A stretch of 64,000 nt of DNA from Halorussus amylolyticus (GTDB taxonomy: Archaea; Halobacteriota; Halobacteria; Halobacteriales; Haladaptataceae): the NCBI RefSeq assembly GCF_004143485.2, contig NZ_ML974134.1, positions 181,262 to 245,261 on the forward strand, in the 5' to 3' direction. The position numbers and the translations under genes were made by a program. Numbering within the stretch: position 1 is the stretch's first letter; every line of letters starts with the position of its first letter. Below, piece after piece: positions 7,909 through 16,388 of the stretch. The notes beneath the pieces are model-generated. The model did not search any database. It had not been told where the DNA came from and saw only the letters and a program-made list of their open reading frames with translations.

Positions 7909-8667
7909 TCAGTCGGTCTCGGGAATCGCGTAGGCTCCGGCCGCGAAGAACGCGAGCGCTAACCCCGCGAGAACGAGCAGGTCGCCGCCGAACGCGCCAC
8001 CCGAGAACGTCAACTCCCGGACCCCGCGAGCGAAGTACGTCAGCGGCGAGAGGTCCATCGCAGGTCGGAACCACGCGGGCAGGAGGTCGGGAGTCACGAA
8101 CGTCTCCGAGAGGAACAGAAGCGGGAGCGCGATGGCGTTGCTCGCGGCGATGACGCCGTCTTGGGAATCGGCCGTGCTTCCGAGAACCGCGCCGAGTCCG
8201 CAGAACACGACGGACGCGAGCGCGACGAACGCCGCGACGAGCAGGAGGCTGACCGGCCCGAGCGTGAGCGTCGCGTCGGTCACGAGCGCCATCAGGCCGA
8301 GGATGATGAGTCCCGCGAGACCGATGATGGCGGCGTTGACGAGCGTGTGAGCCAACAACCACTCAGCGCGCGTCAGCGGCGTGGTCGCGAGTTTCTCGAA
8401 GCGGTTGCCCTCGCGGTGGCGCGCCACCGTGCTTCCGACTCGCGAGAGCGGCGTGAACAGCACGACCACCGCGAGGTAGCCCGGCAGGTAGTAGCCCGCA
8501 GGCTCGGCGAACAGGCCGCCGCCGCCGGGGTTCGTCCCGACCAGCACCGCGAAGATGAGGATGAGGATGACCGGGAAGAAGAACGTGAAGAACACCGCGG
8601 TCCGCCGCCGGACGAACGAGTGCCACGCCGCGGTCGCCTCCGCCCGGACCCGACTCGCGGCCGTCAT
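7909..8667 (-). CDS. ABC-2 type transporter permease
   Basis: A 252-residue integral membrane permease with about six transmembrane segments, partner of the ATPase encoded directly upstream. Features include the N-terminal segment TAVFFTFFFPVILILIFAVL, the ABC2 signature-like region REGNRFEKLATTPLTRAEW and the C-terminal run LLVLAGLALAFFAAGAYA. ABC-2 exporters move drugs, lipids, heme or polysaccharides outward. The position between oxidase biogenesis genes makes a heme or copper maturation role possible but unproven. The start at 8667 overlaps the ATPase stop by ATGA. Confidence 0.92.
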   Translation of the reverse strand: MTAASRVRAEATAAWHSFVRRRTAVFFTFFFPVILILIFAVLVGTNPGGGGLFAEPAGYYLPGYLAVVVLFTPLSRVGSTVARHREGNRFEKLATTPLTRAEWLLAHTLVNAAIIGLAGLIILGLMALVTDATLTLGPVSLLLVAAFVALASVVFCGLGAVLGSTADSQDGVIAASNAIALPLLFLSETFVTPDLLPAWFRPAMDLSPLTYFARGVRELTFSGGAFGGDLLVLAGLALAFFAAGAYAIPETD

Positions 8668-9668
8668 CGGTCGCCCTCCGCGACGGCGGTCTCGCCGTGG
8701 TTTTCGCCCACGTCGTCGTTCATTCCGGCGAGGGCGGTCGGGTCGCCGTCGGCGACCGACCGCCCGGCGAGTTCGAGGAAGGCGTCTTCGAGGTCGGGTT
8801 CCGTCCAGGCCAGCGCGTCGTACGCGACCGCCTCGGCGTCGAGCGCGGCGACGACTTCGCCGATGTCCTCGGGGGAGACGCCCCGGACCACGAGACTGTC
8901 GTCGGTCGTCTCGACCTCGAAGCCCGCGTCGGCGAGCGCGGACGCCGCGGCGTCCGCGCTCGCGGGGATGTCGGTGGTATCGGTCGTTAGGTCCACCACG
9001 ACCCGTGTTCGCCCGCCGAACTCGGCCACGAGTTCGGCGGGCGACCCGACCGCGACGAGGCGGCCGTCGGCGAGCAGGCCGACCCTGTCGGCGAGTCGCT
9101 CGGCTTCGGCCATGTCGTGGGTCGTCAGGAACACCGTCGTTCCGCTCGCGGCGAGGTCCTCGACGAGGCTCCACAGCGCGCGCCGCCCCGCGGGGTCGAT
9201 ACCGGTCGTGGGTTCGTCGAGAAATAGCACGTCGGGGTCGTTGACGAGCGCGGTCCCCACGCAGGTCCGGCGCTGCTGGCCGCCCGAGAGCTTCTCGTAC
9301 CACGTCGCGTCGTCGTCCATCCCGACCGATTCGAGGACCGAACCGGGGTCCCGGGCCTCGTCGTACAGTCCCGCGTAGTACGCCACGAGTTCGCGCGCGG
9401 TCAGGCGCTCGGGCGGGTCGAACGACTGTGGGAGCAAGCCGAGTCGGGACCGGTCGAGGTTTCGGGGGTGGTCGCCGAGCACCGACACCGACCCCGAATC
9501 GAGCGTCGTCGTGCCCGTGAGCGCCCGGACCAGCGTGGTCTTGCCCGCGCCGTTCGGGCCGACGAGCGCGAACACCTCGCCCGCGCCCACCGAGAGCGAG
9601 ACGCCGTCGAGCGCCGCGGTGTCGCCGTACTCTCTGCGGAGTCCCTCGGCGACGATTGCGTCGGTCAT
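8664..9668 (-). CDS. ABC transporter ATP-binding protein
   Basis: A 334-residue ATPase with all nucleotide-binding motifs: Walker A VGPNGAGKTTLVRAL, Q-loop region LLPQSFDPPERLT, signature LSGGQQRRTCVG, Walker B PDVLFLDEPTTGIDP and the H-loop TTHDMAEA. The C-terminal third after about residue 215 is an acidic DUF4162-like extension often seen in ABC-2 exporter ATPases. It forms a two-gene operon with the permease. The substrate cannot be read from sequence. Family members include drug, sodium and heme exporters; the cytochrome oxidase neighbourhood mildly favours a respiratory maturation role. Confidence 0.95.
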   Translation of the reverse strand: MTDAIVAEGLRREYGDTAALDGVSLSVGAGEVFALVGPNGAGKTTLVRALTGTTTLDSGSVSVLGDHPRNLDRSRLGLLPQSFDPPERLTARELVAYYAGLYDEARDPGSVLESVGMDDDATWYEKLSGGQQRRTCVGTALVNDPDVLFLDEPTTGIDPAGRRALWSLVEDLAASGTTVFLTTHDMAEAERLADRVGLLADGRLVAVGSPAELVAEFGGRTRVVVDLTTDTTDIPASADAAASALADAGFEVETTDDSLVVRGVSPEDIGEVVAALDAEAVAYDALAWTEPDLEDAFLELAGRSVADGDPTALAGMNDDVGENHGETAVAEGDR

Positions 9669-9724
9669 AATCGAGGGTTAGTCGGTTCGCAGGTAAGGAG
9701 TTCGGTTTCGGAGCTATTCGTCCA

Positions 9725-10348
9725 TCAACCCCTCCTTCCGGCGCTCGAACTCCTCGGTGTCGATGAGGCCGCGCGCGCGTGGGCTTCGCCGAGTCGTTCG
9801 AGTCGCTCGCGCTGGCTCTGCGAATCGCTCGCGGTCTCCTCGGAGTCCATCCCGTCACCCCCGGTGTCGGGCGTCTCCTGCTTGTGACGGTACGTCGCGT
9901 ACTCGACCGCGCGCTCGACCGCGTCCCGGTCGAACTTGGTCGGTGTCCAGAGATGGTAGCTCGTGCCCTCGAACGCGAGTTCGACCCGGTGGCGGCGGAC
10001 GGCCCGGTGGTAGCTCGCGGACGAAACCGATTCGTACGCCAGACTGAGCGTCTTGTCCTCGTCGCCGACGCCGACGACGAGACACACTCGGAGGTCGGTG
10101 AACAGGAACACGCCGCCGCGGTCGGGCGAGACGGTCGCTTCCGGGCCGCCGATACCGACGCCTTTCTCGTCGGCGTCGAACAGGAATTTCGGCTCCTCGC
10201 CGCGCACGAGGCGTCCGACCACCGGCGTTCGGAGACCGGAGACCGCGTCGGCACTCCCGGAGAGGCGGTCGGCGGTCACCGAGTCGTGGTCGGCCCGCGA
10301 CGCGAACATCGACGCCAGTCCGCGGGCGTCCTCGCCAGACGGTGGCAT
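9725..10348 (-). CDS. SHOCT-type protein with frameshifted C-terminal SHOCT domain
   Basis: A protein of about 207 residues in the current frame. The middle (about residues 38-150) resembles the bacterial PH-like domain of membrane-associated haloarchaeal proteins: FLFTDLRVCLVVGVGDEDKTLSLAYESVSS. The N-terminus could begin at GTG 10363, but ATG 10348 (MPPSGEDARG) is preferred. At about 9771-9780, in a CG-dinucleotide run, the frame leaves the expected SHOCT domain. Two bases later in phase, the minus strand reads HARGLIDTEEFERRKEGLMD and stops at 9714, which is an excellent SHOCT motif. Either a 2-base insertion (or 1-base loss) truncated the domain, or this is a sequencing error. Confidence 0.75.
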   Translation of the reverse strand: MPPSGEDARGLASMFASRADHDSVTADRLSGSADAVSGLRTPVVGRLVRGEEPKFLFDADEKGVGIGGPEATVSPDRGGVFLFTDLRVCLVVGVGDEDKTLSLAYESVSSASYHRAVRRHRVELAFEGTSYHLWTPTKFDRDAVERAVEYATYRHKQETPDTGGDGMDSEETASDSQSQRERLERLGEAHARAASSTPRSSSAGRRG

Positions 10349-10461
10349 GGCGACTCGACGCACAGTTCGGCGTCCGACCGCATGTATCTATCTCGAATTA
10401 TCATCTGGAATAATGACCGACGGCGCGGCCGACTCCGACGCTGGCGGTCGATTTCTCTCGG

Positions 10462-11127
10462 TCACTTCCCCACGGTCGGCCGCCAGTACAGCAGCCCGAC
10501 GGTGAGGACGAACACGACGGTTCCGAGCGCGTACGACCACTCGTTGGCCGCCGTGGCGACCGCACTGCCAGCGCCCGCGACGCCCGTGAAGACGGTCGCC
10601 AGTACGGGCCACGTACAGCTCACGCACGACAATAGCCCTAGCGCTCCAGAAATCGCCGACCCCGCCGCGTCGAGGACCGTGGCGTAGACCAGATACGCGA
10701 GCGCGGCGTAGCCCACCAGATTGTACGGCATCAGCGCGAGCGTCACCGTCTCGCCCGCGTAGGTCAGCGCGGGACCCCATCCCGGCGGGAGCCACGCGAC
10801 CCGCCACCCGAGCGCGTGGTGACTGCCGAAACCGACGATTCCGCCGGCGTACGCGAGAACGAGGAAGTAGCCGACCGCGAGCGCGCCGCCGAGGTAGCGC
10901 GCGCGGGTCGAACGAGCGACCGGATTCGTTCGAACGAGCGCCCAGACGCTCACGTTCAGCCAGACGAACGGGTAGACGAGGTAGCGAAACTCATCGACCT
11001 GCACGTCGGCGAGGAGGAGGTACGCGATGGTGACGACGAGTTCGGTGTTGACGAGTAGGCCCGCCCAGAGGAGCGTGTCTCGGCTCGGGCGAAATCGGCC
11101 GAGGTCGAAGTCGATGGTTCGGGTCAT
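10462..11127 (-). CDS. haloarchaeal membrane protein of the oxidase assembly region
   Basis: A polytopic membrane protein of 221 residues with about six hydrophobic segments by eye. It follows the ctaB fusion gene by only four bases, so it shares its transcript. A CxxC pair in LGLLSCVSCTWPVLATVF lies at a membrane segment and could bind metal or form a disulfide. That and its position suggest a role in cytochrome oxidase or heme/copper maturation, but the family has no known function. Start MTRTIDFDLGRFRPSRD is at ATG 11127. Confidence 0.78.
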   Translation of the reverse strand: MTRTIDFDLGRFRPSRDTLLWAGLLVNTELVVTIAYLLLADVQVDEFRYLVYPFVWLNVSVWALVRTNPVARSTRARYLGGALAVGYFLVLAYAGGIVGFGSHHALGWRVAWLPPGWGPALTYAGETVTLALMPYNLVGYAALAYLVYATVLDAAGSAISGALGLLSCVSCTWPVLATVFTGVAGAGSAVATAANEWSYALGTVVFVLTVGLLYWRPTVGK

Positions 11128-11131
11128 GGGC

Positions 11132-12541
11132 TCACAGCACGAGCGCGTCGGCGACGATGGCGAGCAAGAGCGCGCCGAGGTACGCGTTCGACGCGTGGAA
11201 CGACCGGAAGGCGGCCTCCTCGGTCCGCTCGTAGTGGAGGCGGACGACCGCCCAGAGGAACACGCCGCCGAACGCCACGCTCGTCAGCGCGTAGAGCCAC
11301 CCGAGGGTCGTGACCGTTGAGAGCGCGCCAGCCGCGAGGAGGGTCGCGCCGAGGTACCAGAGGATGTGCTTGCGCGTGACCGCTTCGCCGCGGACGACCG
11401 GCATCATCGGGAAGCCGCCACGCGCGTAGTCGTCCTTGTACGCGAGCGCGAGGTTGTAGAAGTGGGCGGGCGTCCAGAGGAAGATGACCCCCGCGAGCAC
11501 TATCGCGGGCAGACCGATATCGCCCGTGACCGCGGCCCAGCCGATGAGCGCGGGGAGCGCCCCGGCGAAGCCGCCGATGACGGTGTTCTGAACCGTGTTG
11601 GGTTTGAGCAGGAGGGTGTACACCACGCTGTAGAAGACGATGGCGAACAGCCCCAGCACCGCGGCCAGCACGTTCACCGAGAGGAACGCAGCGAGCGAGA
11701 GCGCGGCCAACAGCAGGCCGAACGCCATCGCGTTTCGAATCGGAATCTGGTTGGTCGCCGCCGGTCGGTCGGCGGTCCGGGCCATCTTGCGGTCCACGTC
11801 GCGTTCGAACACGTGGTTGAACGTGCCCGACGCGCCGATGGAGAGGACTCCGCCCGCGAGCGTGGCGAGGACGGTGGTCACTCGGAGGCTGGGACCCGCC
11901 GCGAGCGCCATCCCGGCCGACGCGACCAGACACAGCAGCCACATCAGCCGGGGCTTCATGAGTCGGAAGTAGGCGTTCGCGGTGCGGGCGGCGCGCGCGA
12001 GCGGGTCGTCCGATAGCTCGCGGGCCGGGGCGGGAGTCTCGCTGGCGGGCGGGAGTTCGTCGGGGTCCTCGACGCCCCGGGGTTCGTCGTGGGTGTCGGG
12101 TTCGAGCGTCCACGCGAGCGCGAGGACGACGCCCGAGAAGATGCCCATCCCGGCGAGCAAGTGGACTGCAGACAACAGCGCGGGGGTACCGGTCGTCGCG
12201 GCGAACGCGCCGAGCGCGACCTGCACGGGGTAGAGCGCGGCGGCGACGCCGACCGCGGCCCTGATGCGCCGGGAGGTTCCGGACGCGAGCCACGCGAAAA
12301 TCGCGGTCGCGGCCAGCAGGAGGCCGACCGCGAGCGCGGCGACCCGGTGGCCCCAGGCGACCGCGAGCATCGGGTCGTCGAGCGGGACGACCCACTGGCC
12401 GTGACACGCGGGCCACGTCTGACACGTCGCGGCGGCGTCGGTCAGCGCGGTGGTCGCGCCCACGACCACCAGCAGGTAGACGCCCATCGCGGTCGCTGCG
12501 AGCAAGGAGACGAACCGCCGGGAGTGGCTCTGTTCGGTCAC
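11132..12541 (-). CDS. ctaB: fused CtaA-half domain and protoheme IX farnesyltransferase (heme O synthase)
   Basis: A 469-residue membrane protein with two parts. Residues 1-150 carry four hydrophobic segments of the COX15/CtaA heme A synthase type, with TCQTWPACHGQWV and a histidine in WGHRVAAL and in SAVHLLAGMG. After an acidic linker (about 150-180), residues 185-469 form UbiA-family heme O synthase: MKPRLMWLLC, the prenyl-diphosphate-binding FNHVFERDVDRKMARTADRP, and YKDDYARGGFPMMPVVRG. It makes heme O and possibly heme A for the oxidase encoded alongside. The fusion is known in haloarchaea. Start ATG 12541 is followed by a twin-Arg-like SRRFVSLLA that is here just a membrane anchor. Confidence 0.93.
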   Translation of the reverse strand: MTEQSHSRRFVSLLAATAMGVYLLVVVGATTALTDAAATCQTWPACHGQWVVPLDDPMLAVAWGHRVAALAVGLLLAATAIFAWLASGTSRRIRAAVGVAAALYPVQVALGAFAATTGTPALLSAVHLLAGMGIFSGVVLALAWTLEPDTHDEPRGVEDPDELPPASETPAPARELSDDPLARAARTANAYFRLMKPRLMWLLCLVASAGMALAAGPSLRVTTVLATLAGGVLSIGASGTFNHVFERDVDRKMARTADRPAATNQIPIRNAMAFGLLLAALSLAAFLSVNVLAAVLGLFAIVFYSVVYTLLLKPNTVQNTVIGGFAGALPALIGWAAVTGDIGLPAIVLAGVIFLWTPAHFYNLALAYKDDYARGGFPMMPVVRGEAVTRKHILWYLGATLLAAGALSTVTTLGWLYALTSVAFGGVFLWAVVRLHYERTEEAAFRSFHASNAYLGALLLAIVADALVL

Positions 12542-12622
12542 GCGAATCGTACTCGGAGCTTGTATCTCGCCGTATTTAGTAGAACCGAAATCGGGGTCGG
12601 ACGGCCCGGAAGTCAGTAGGTA

Positions 12623-12628
12623 TTTATG
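12623..12628 (+). promoter_or_regulatory. TATA-like promoter box for coxB
   Basis: TTTATG sits 26-31 bases before the coxB ATG at 12654. That spacing puts the expected transcription start at or next to the start codon, the usual haloarchaeal leaderless arrangement. Purine-rich bases directly upstream could serve as the BRE. Confidence 0.5.
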
Positions 12629-12653
12629 GAAATCACCCTAAGCCCGAAGTAGC

Positions 12654-13382
12654 ATGAACTCCAAGCGGACAGCGTTCGCAACGCTTCTGGGCGTCGGGGC
12701 GCTCGCCCTGTTCGCCGACCCGGTACTCGCCCAGGGCTACGACTCCACGACCGAAGAGCTGATTCGGGGACTCAACACCCAGCTCCTCTACATGGCGATT
12801 CCCATCACCGTGCTGGTCGAGGGAATCCTCATCTACACGGTGTGGAAGTACCGCAACAACGACGACCCGAAGCCGACGAAGGAGAACCGCCGTCTCGAAA
12901 TCTCGTGGACCATCGCGACCGCGCTCGTCCTACTGGTGGTGGGGTACGCCTCCTACGGCGTGATGGCGAACGAGTACGTCGCGACCACCGGCGACGACCT
13001 GAACCCCGGCGAAGACGCGGTGGAGGTCGAGGTCGTCGGCGAGAAGTACCTCTGGAACTACAACTACGAAGGTGAGAACGTCTCGACGCAGGGCACCCTC
13101 GTCTTGCCGAGTAACACCGACATCTACCTCCACGTCACCTCCACCGACTGGATACACGCGTTACACGTTCCCGAACTCGGGCTGAAGCAGGACGCGATGC
13201 CCGGCCAGCACAACACCATCAAGACGCAGATAAACTCCAGCGCCGAGGGCGAGACCTACCAGCTCTACTGCGCGGAGTACTGCGGTGTCGGCCACTCGAA
13301 GATGCTCGGTGAGGTCGAAGTCGTCTCCGAAGACGAGTACCAGGACTGGCTCGACGAACAGAGCGGCAACGCTTCGAGCTAA
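12654..13382 (+). CDS. coxB: cytochrome c oxidase subunit II (CuA subunit)
   Basis: Subunit II of an aa3-type heme-copper oxidase, 242 residues, anchored in the membrane with its domain facing outside. An N-terminal signal-like segment ends near VLAQGYD, followed by two transmembrane helices (about 42-66 and 84-104). The cupredoxin domain carries the complete CuA site: His in WIHALHVPEL and the cluster CAEYCGVGHSKM with two Cys, Glu, His and Met. Electrons probably arrive from a halocyanin rather than cytochrome c. Subunit I is not adjacent; subunit III is about 2 kb downstream on the opposite strand. Confidence 0.96.
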   Translation: MNSKRTAFATLLGVGALALFADPVLAQGYDSTTEELIRGLNTQLLYMAIPITVLVEGILIYTVWKYRNNDDPKPTKENRRLEISWTIATALVLLVVGYASYGVMANEYVATTGDDLNPGEDAVEVEVVGEKYLWNYNYEGENVSTQGTLVLPSNTDIYLHVTSTDWIHALHVPELGLKQDAMPGQHNTIKTQINSSAEGETYQLYCAEYCGVGHSKMLGEVEVVSEDEYQDWLDEQSGNASS

Positions 13383-13602
13383 CGCCGCTGGCTGTCTCTC
13401 TTTTCTCTCCGCGACTCTTACACCGATAGCGAGCGATGCGAGTCGGCTGGCAGGCGCGTTCGGTGGCGCGCCGCTCGGTGACCCATCGGCTTTCAAGAAT
13501 CGGCCGGTGACGCATCCACCGGGAATCGCTCGGTGAACCGTCCGCTAGAAAACCCGGACGTGGAGTTTCCGACGCCACGGTCCGGCCGGACCTCTCGACC
13601 GC

Positions 13603-14262
13603 TCAGACCGCACAGATTTGGTGGAGGTCGTCGAGCGAGTCGATGTCCCACGTGGGCCAGACGTTGAGGTCCCAGTCGCGGCGGTGGGGCCGGCGGATGA
13701 ACGCCGAATCGACGCCAGCGTTCTCCGCCGCTCGGATGTCGGATTCGTTGTCGCCGACGAACAGCACCGAGTCGGCCCCGAGGTCGGCGACCGCTTGGTC
13801 GATGTAGTAAGAGTTGGGCTTGCGCCGCTGGAGGCTCTGGACCGTGGGTTCGCGGCCGTAGGCGGTGTCGAAGAGGTCCGACACGCCGAGGTGGTCGAGC
13901 ACGAAATCGACCGTGGCCTGTTGGTTCGAACTCACGATGCCCATCGGCACGTCGAGGTCTCGGAGCGTGTCGAGGTCGTCGTAGAGCGCCTTCCGGCCGG
14001 TGCGAATCTCGACCTGTTGGGCGCGGGTCAGCGTCCGGTCACGCGCGGCGAAGAACTCTGCGATGTCGAGACCGTAGGTGTCGCACACGTCCCCGACCGA
14101 TTCGGGGGTCGCGCCGATGGTCATTCCCTCGACGTGGTCGGGGTCGGGGTCGGTAATGTCGAACTGCGCGAAGGTGTCCTGCACGGCCTCGTGAAGTACG
14201 TCGTAGCTCGTACGGCCGACGAGGACACCGTCGTTGTCGAAAACGACGGCGTCGTAGCTCAT
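13603..14262 (-). CDS. HAD-superfamily phosphatase (phosphoglycolate phosphatase-like)
   Basis: A 219-residue HAD hydrolase. Motif I is VVFDNDGVLVG (nucleophile Asp), motif II GIVSSNQQ, motif III the lysine in RRKPNSYY and motif IV FVGDNESDI. The four-helix cap between motifs I and II is of the C1 type typical of phosphoglycolate phosphatases and beta-phosphoglucomutases. The exact substrate is unknown. TTTATG at 14286-14291 (minus strand) lies about 26 bases before the start, consistent with a leaderless message of its own. The gene sits between coxB and coxC without obvious functional link. Confidence 0.9.
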   Translation of the reverse strand: MSYDAVVFDNDGVLVGRTSYDVLHEAVQDTFAQFDITDPDPDHVEGMTIGATPESVGDVCDTYGLDIAEFFAARDRTLTRAQQVEIRTGRKALYDDLDTLRDLDVPMGIVSSNQQATVDFVLDHLGVSDLFDTAYGREPTVQSLQRRKPNSYYIDQAVADLGADSVLFVGDNESDIRAAENAGVDSAFIRRPHRRDWDLNVWPTWDIDSLDDLHQICAV

Positions 14263-14285
14263 ACCGGATATGTGGTGCTCGGACT

Positions 14286-14291
14286 CATAAA
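14286..14291 (-). promoter_or_regulatory. TATA-like promoter box for the HAD phosphatase
   Basis: TTTATG on the minus strand, centred about 26 bases upstream of the ATG at 14262. The spacing predicts a leaderless transcript beginning at the start codon. Confidence 0.4.
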
Positions 14292-14402
14292 TGTTTCACA
14301 CGGCCGGACGCGACCGTAACGAAGCGACCCGTTCGAATCTCACGAGATTTTCGACTCGGCGACCCACGAGGGTAATCAATAGTAGTTTCGGCAAAGGTAT
14401 TT

Positions 14403-14422
14403 TATAACCTGATACGGTTATA
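14403..14422 (+). promoter_or_regulatory. palindromic operator overlapping the tungstate-binding gene promoter
   Basis: TATAACC-TGATAC-GGTTATA is a perfect 7-bp inverted repeat with a 6-base spacer, ending six bases before the ATG at 14429. It lies partly within the TATA-like TTTTATAA (14399-14406), so a bound repressor would block promoter use. By position it is a good candidate for an oxyanion- or metal-responsive regulator site; the regulator itself is not encoded nearby. Confidence 0.6.
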
Positions 14423-14428
14423 TCGTTC

Positions 14429-15319
14429 ATGAATCGACGGCGATGCGTACAGGCGCTCGGACTCGGAGGAGTCCTGTCGCTCGCCGGGTGCGTCGGCGAC
14501 CCGCCGTCGGACCGAGACGAGCGGCCGACCGACCGCGACCTGACCCTCGCGACCGCCACGACCGTTCACGACAGCGGTCTGCTCGGGGATATCGTTCCGG
14601 AGTTCGAGGACGCGTTCGGCGTGACGATGAAGACGGTTGTACGCGGAACCGGCGGCGCGCTCCGAACGGCGCGGGACGGCGACTGCGACGTCGTCCTCGT
14701 CCACGCCCGACCGTTGGAAGACGAGTTCATTCGGGCGGGACACGGCGTCAACCGCCGGTCGGTCATGGTCAACGACTTTCTGGTGGTGGGACCGCCCGAC
14801 GACCCAGCGGGCGCGGCCGGGCGCGACCCCGTCTCGGCGTTCCGCGCGATTGCCGACGCGGAGGCGACGTTTTTCTCGCGCGGCGACCGGTCCGGAACCC
14901 ACGTCCGCGAGCGGCGAGTGTGGGACGAGGCGGGACTCGACCCTTCGGGGTCGTGGTATCGCGAGACGGGTCAGGGGATGGGCGACACCCTCGTCGCCGC
15001 CGGGAGGTCGGACGCGTACACGCTGACCGACCGCGGGACGTTCCTCACGGTGAGCGACGACGCGCTTGCGACTCACGTCGACCGCGGCATCGACGACCCG
15101 CCGTCGCTCCTCCGAAACGAGTACGCGGTCGTCCCCGTCAACCCGGCGCGACACGACGTGGCGTATCCGCTCGCGCTCGGGTTCGTCGGCTATCTCACGG
15201 GTCCCGGCCGGTCGCAGGTTCGAGGGTTCCGAGTGGACGGCGACCGGGCGTTCCGCCCGCTCGACTCCTCGGGCGAACCGAACTTCGAGCAGTACGTTCC
15301 CTCCGACTGGTGCGCGTGA
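14429..15319 (+). CDS. tupA: TupA-like tungstate/molybdate-binding lipoprotein (orphan)
   Basis: A 296-residue extracellular binding protein. The N-terminus has two arginines (MNRRRCVQALGLGG) and a lipobox LSLAGC, so it is probably exported and lipid-anchored at about residue 22. The mature part follows the PBP-like family of TupA: LATATTVHDSGLLGDIVPEF, VVRGTGGALRTARDGDCDVV, FFSRGDRSGTHVRE and YTLTDRGTFL. Tungstate is the likeliest ligand by family; molybdate is possible. No permease or ATPase gene is adjacent; coxC follows on the other strand. A palindrome over its promoter suggests regulation. Confidence 0.88.
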   Translation: MNRRRCVQALGLGGVLSLAGCVGDPPSDRDERPTDRDLTLATATTVHDSGLLGDIVPEFEDAFGVTMKTVVRGTGGALRTARDGDCDVVLVHARPLEDEFIRAGHGVNRRSVMVNDFLVVGPPDDPAGAAGRDPVSAFRAIADAEATFFSRGDRSGTHVRERRVWDEAGLDPSGSWYRETGQGMGDTLVAAGRSDAYTLTDRGTFLTVSDDALATHVDRGIDDPPSLLRNEYAVVPVNPARHDVAYPLALGFVGYLTGPGRSQVRGFRVDGDRAFRPLDSSGEPNFEQYVPSDWCA

Positions 15320-15373
15320 GGACCGGCGCTCTCGGACTGCTTCGGACGAATCGTTACTGCGAAAAAGAGTCGC

Positions 15374-16231
15374 TTACAGCGTAATCGCAGCGCCCGCGTA
15401 CAGCACGACGACGAGGAAAATCCACACCGCGTCCACGAAGTGCCAGTACATCGACACCGTCGAGACCGATACGTCGCGTTCGGCGTTGTACTGCCCGTAC
15501 AGCGCGCGGACGAACACGATGCCGATGAGGACCGCCCCCAGCGAGACGTGAAGCCCGTGAAGACCGGTCAGTCCGAAGAACGCGCTACTGTAGATGCCCG
15601 ACGTGAGCGTGAAGCCCTCGTGGACGATGAACTCGTAGTACTCCAGTATCTGTCCGCCGATGAACACGATGCCGAGCAGGAGGGTTGCCGCGAGTCCGAC
15701 GATGAAGTTCCGTCGGTTGTCCTTGTGGAGTTCGACGTGCGCCCAGTGAAGTGTGATACTCGACAGCACCAACAGCAGGGTGTTGGCGAGCACGAGCGAA
15801 CTCAGGAGCGGCGGGAGTTCCGCCCCCGTCGGCGGCCACGTGCCCACCCGGATGAAGAAGAAGTACACGAAGCCAGCGCCGAACGTGGCGACTTCCGTCC
15901 CGAGGAACAGTATCATCCCCCACCGGAGCGCACTCCCGCCGTGTCCGTCGCTGGTCCAGTACGCCTTGACGAAGGCGTGGTACACCCACCCGTACAGGCC
16001 GACGAGGAACACGCCGACCGACCCGGCGAACACCCCCGCGCCGTAGATGGTGTCGAGTATCGGTTGGTCGCCCATCGCGAGCACGAACAGGGCGGCCCCG
16101 ACGTACACGCCCGCCGCGCCGACGGCGGTGATGAAGGGCCACCAGCTCGCCTCGCCGAAGCCGCGAGGCCAGTCCTCGACCGCCGGGAGGTGGTGGCCGT
16201 GCTCTTCTGCTGAGTCGTCCGCTACTGTCAT
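15374..16231 (-). CDS. coxC: cytochrome c oxidase subunit III
   Basis: Subunit III of a heme-copper oxidase, 285 residues, with about seven transmembrane helices. Recognisable family segments are FLGTEVATFGAGFVYFFFI, SSITLHWAHVELHKDN, FGLTGLHGLHVSLGAV and MYWHFVDAVWIFLVV. It starts at ATG 16231 with a hydrophilic His/Glu-rich leader. It is transcribed toward the tungstate-binding gene, opposite to coxB. Together with coxB and ctaB it defines an aa3-type oxidase whose catalytic subunit I must be elsewhere in the genome. Confidence 0.96.
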   Translation of the reverse strand: MTVADDSAEEHGHHLPAVEDWPRGFGEASWWPFITAVGAAGVYVGAALFVLAMGDQPILDTIYGAGVFAGSVGVFLVGLYGWVYHAFVKAYWTSDGHGGSALRWGMILFLGTEVATFGAGFVYFFFIRVGTWPPTGAELPPLLSSLVLANTLLLVLSSITLHWAHVELHKDNRRNFIVGLAATLLLGIVFIGGQILEYYEFIVHEGFTLTSGIYSSAFFGLTGLHGLHVSLGAVLIGIVFVRALYGQYNAERDVSVSTVSMYWHFVDAVWIFLVVVLYAGAAITL

Positions 16232-16388
16232 ACCTGCCAGTTGCGGGTCGAATAGTAAAAAGCCACCTGAACGCGTCCGTGGTCGGAGACGTTCGATATG
16301 ATGTCTTTCTTGAAAACTTTGCTTAGCCGCTTTGAGCTGTGAGGTCCAACTCTAACAACAGCCAGAAAGCCCCCGCCCGGTCGCCACT

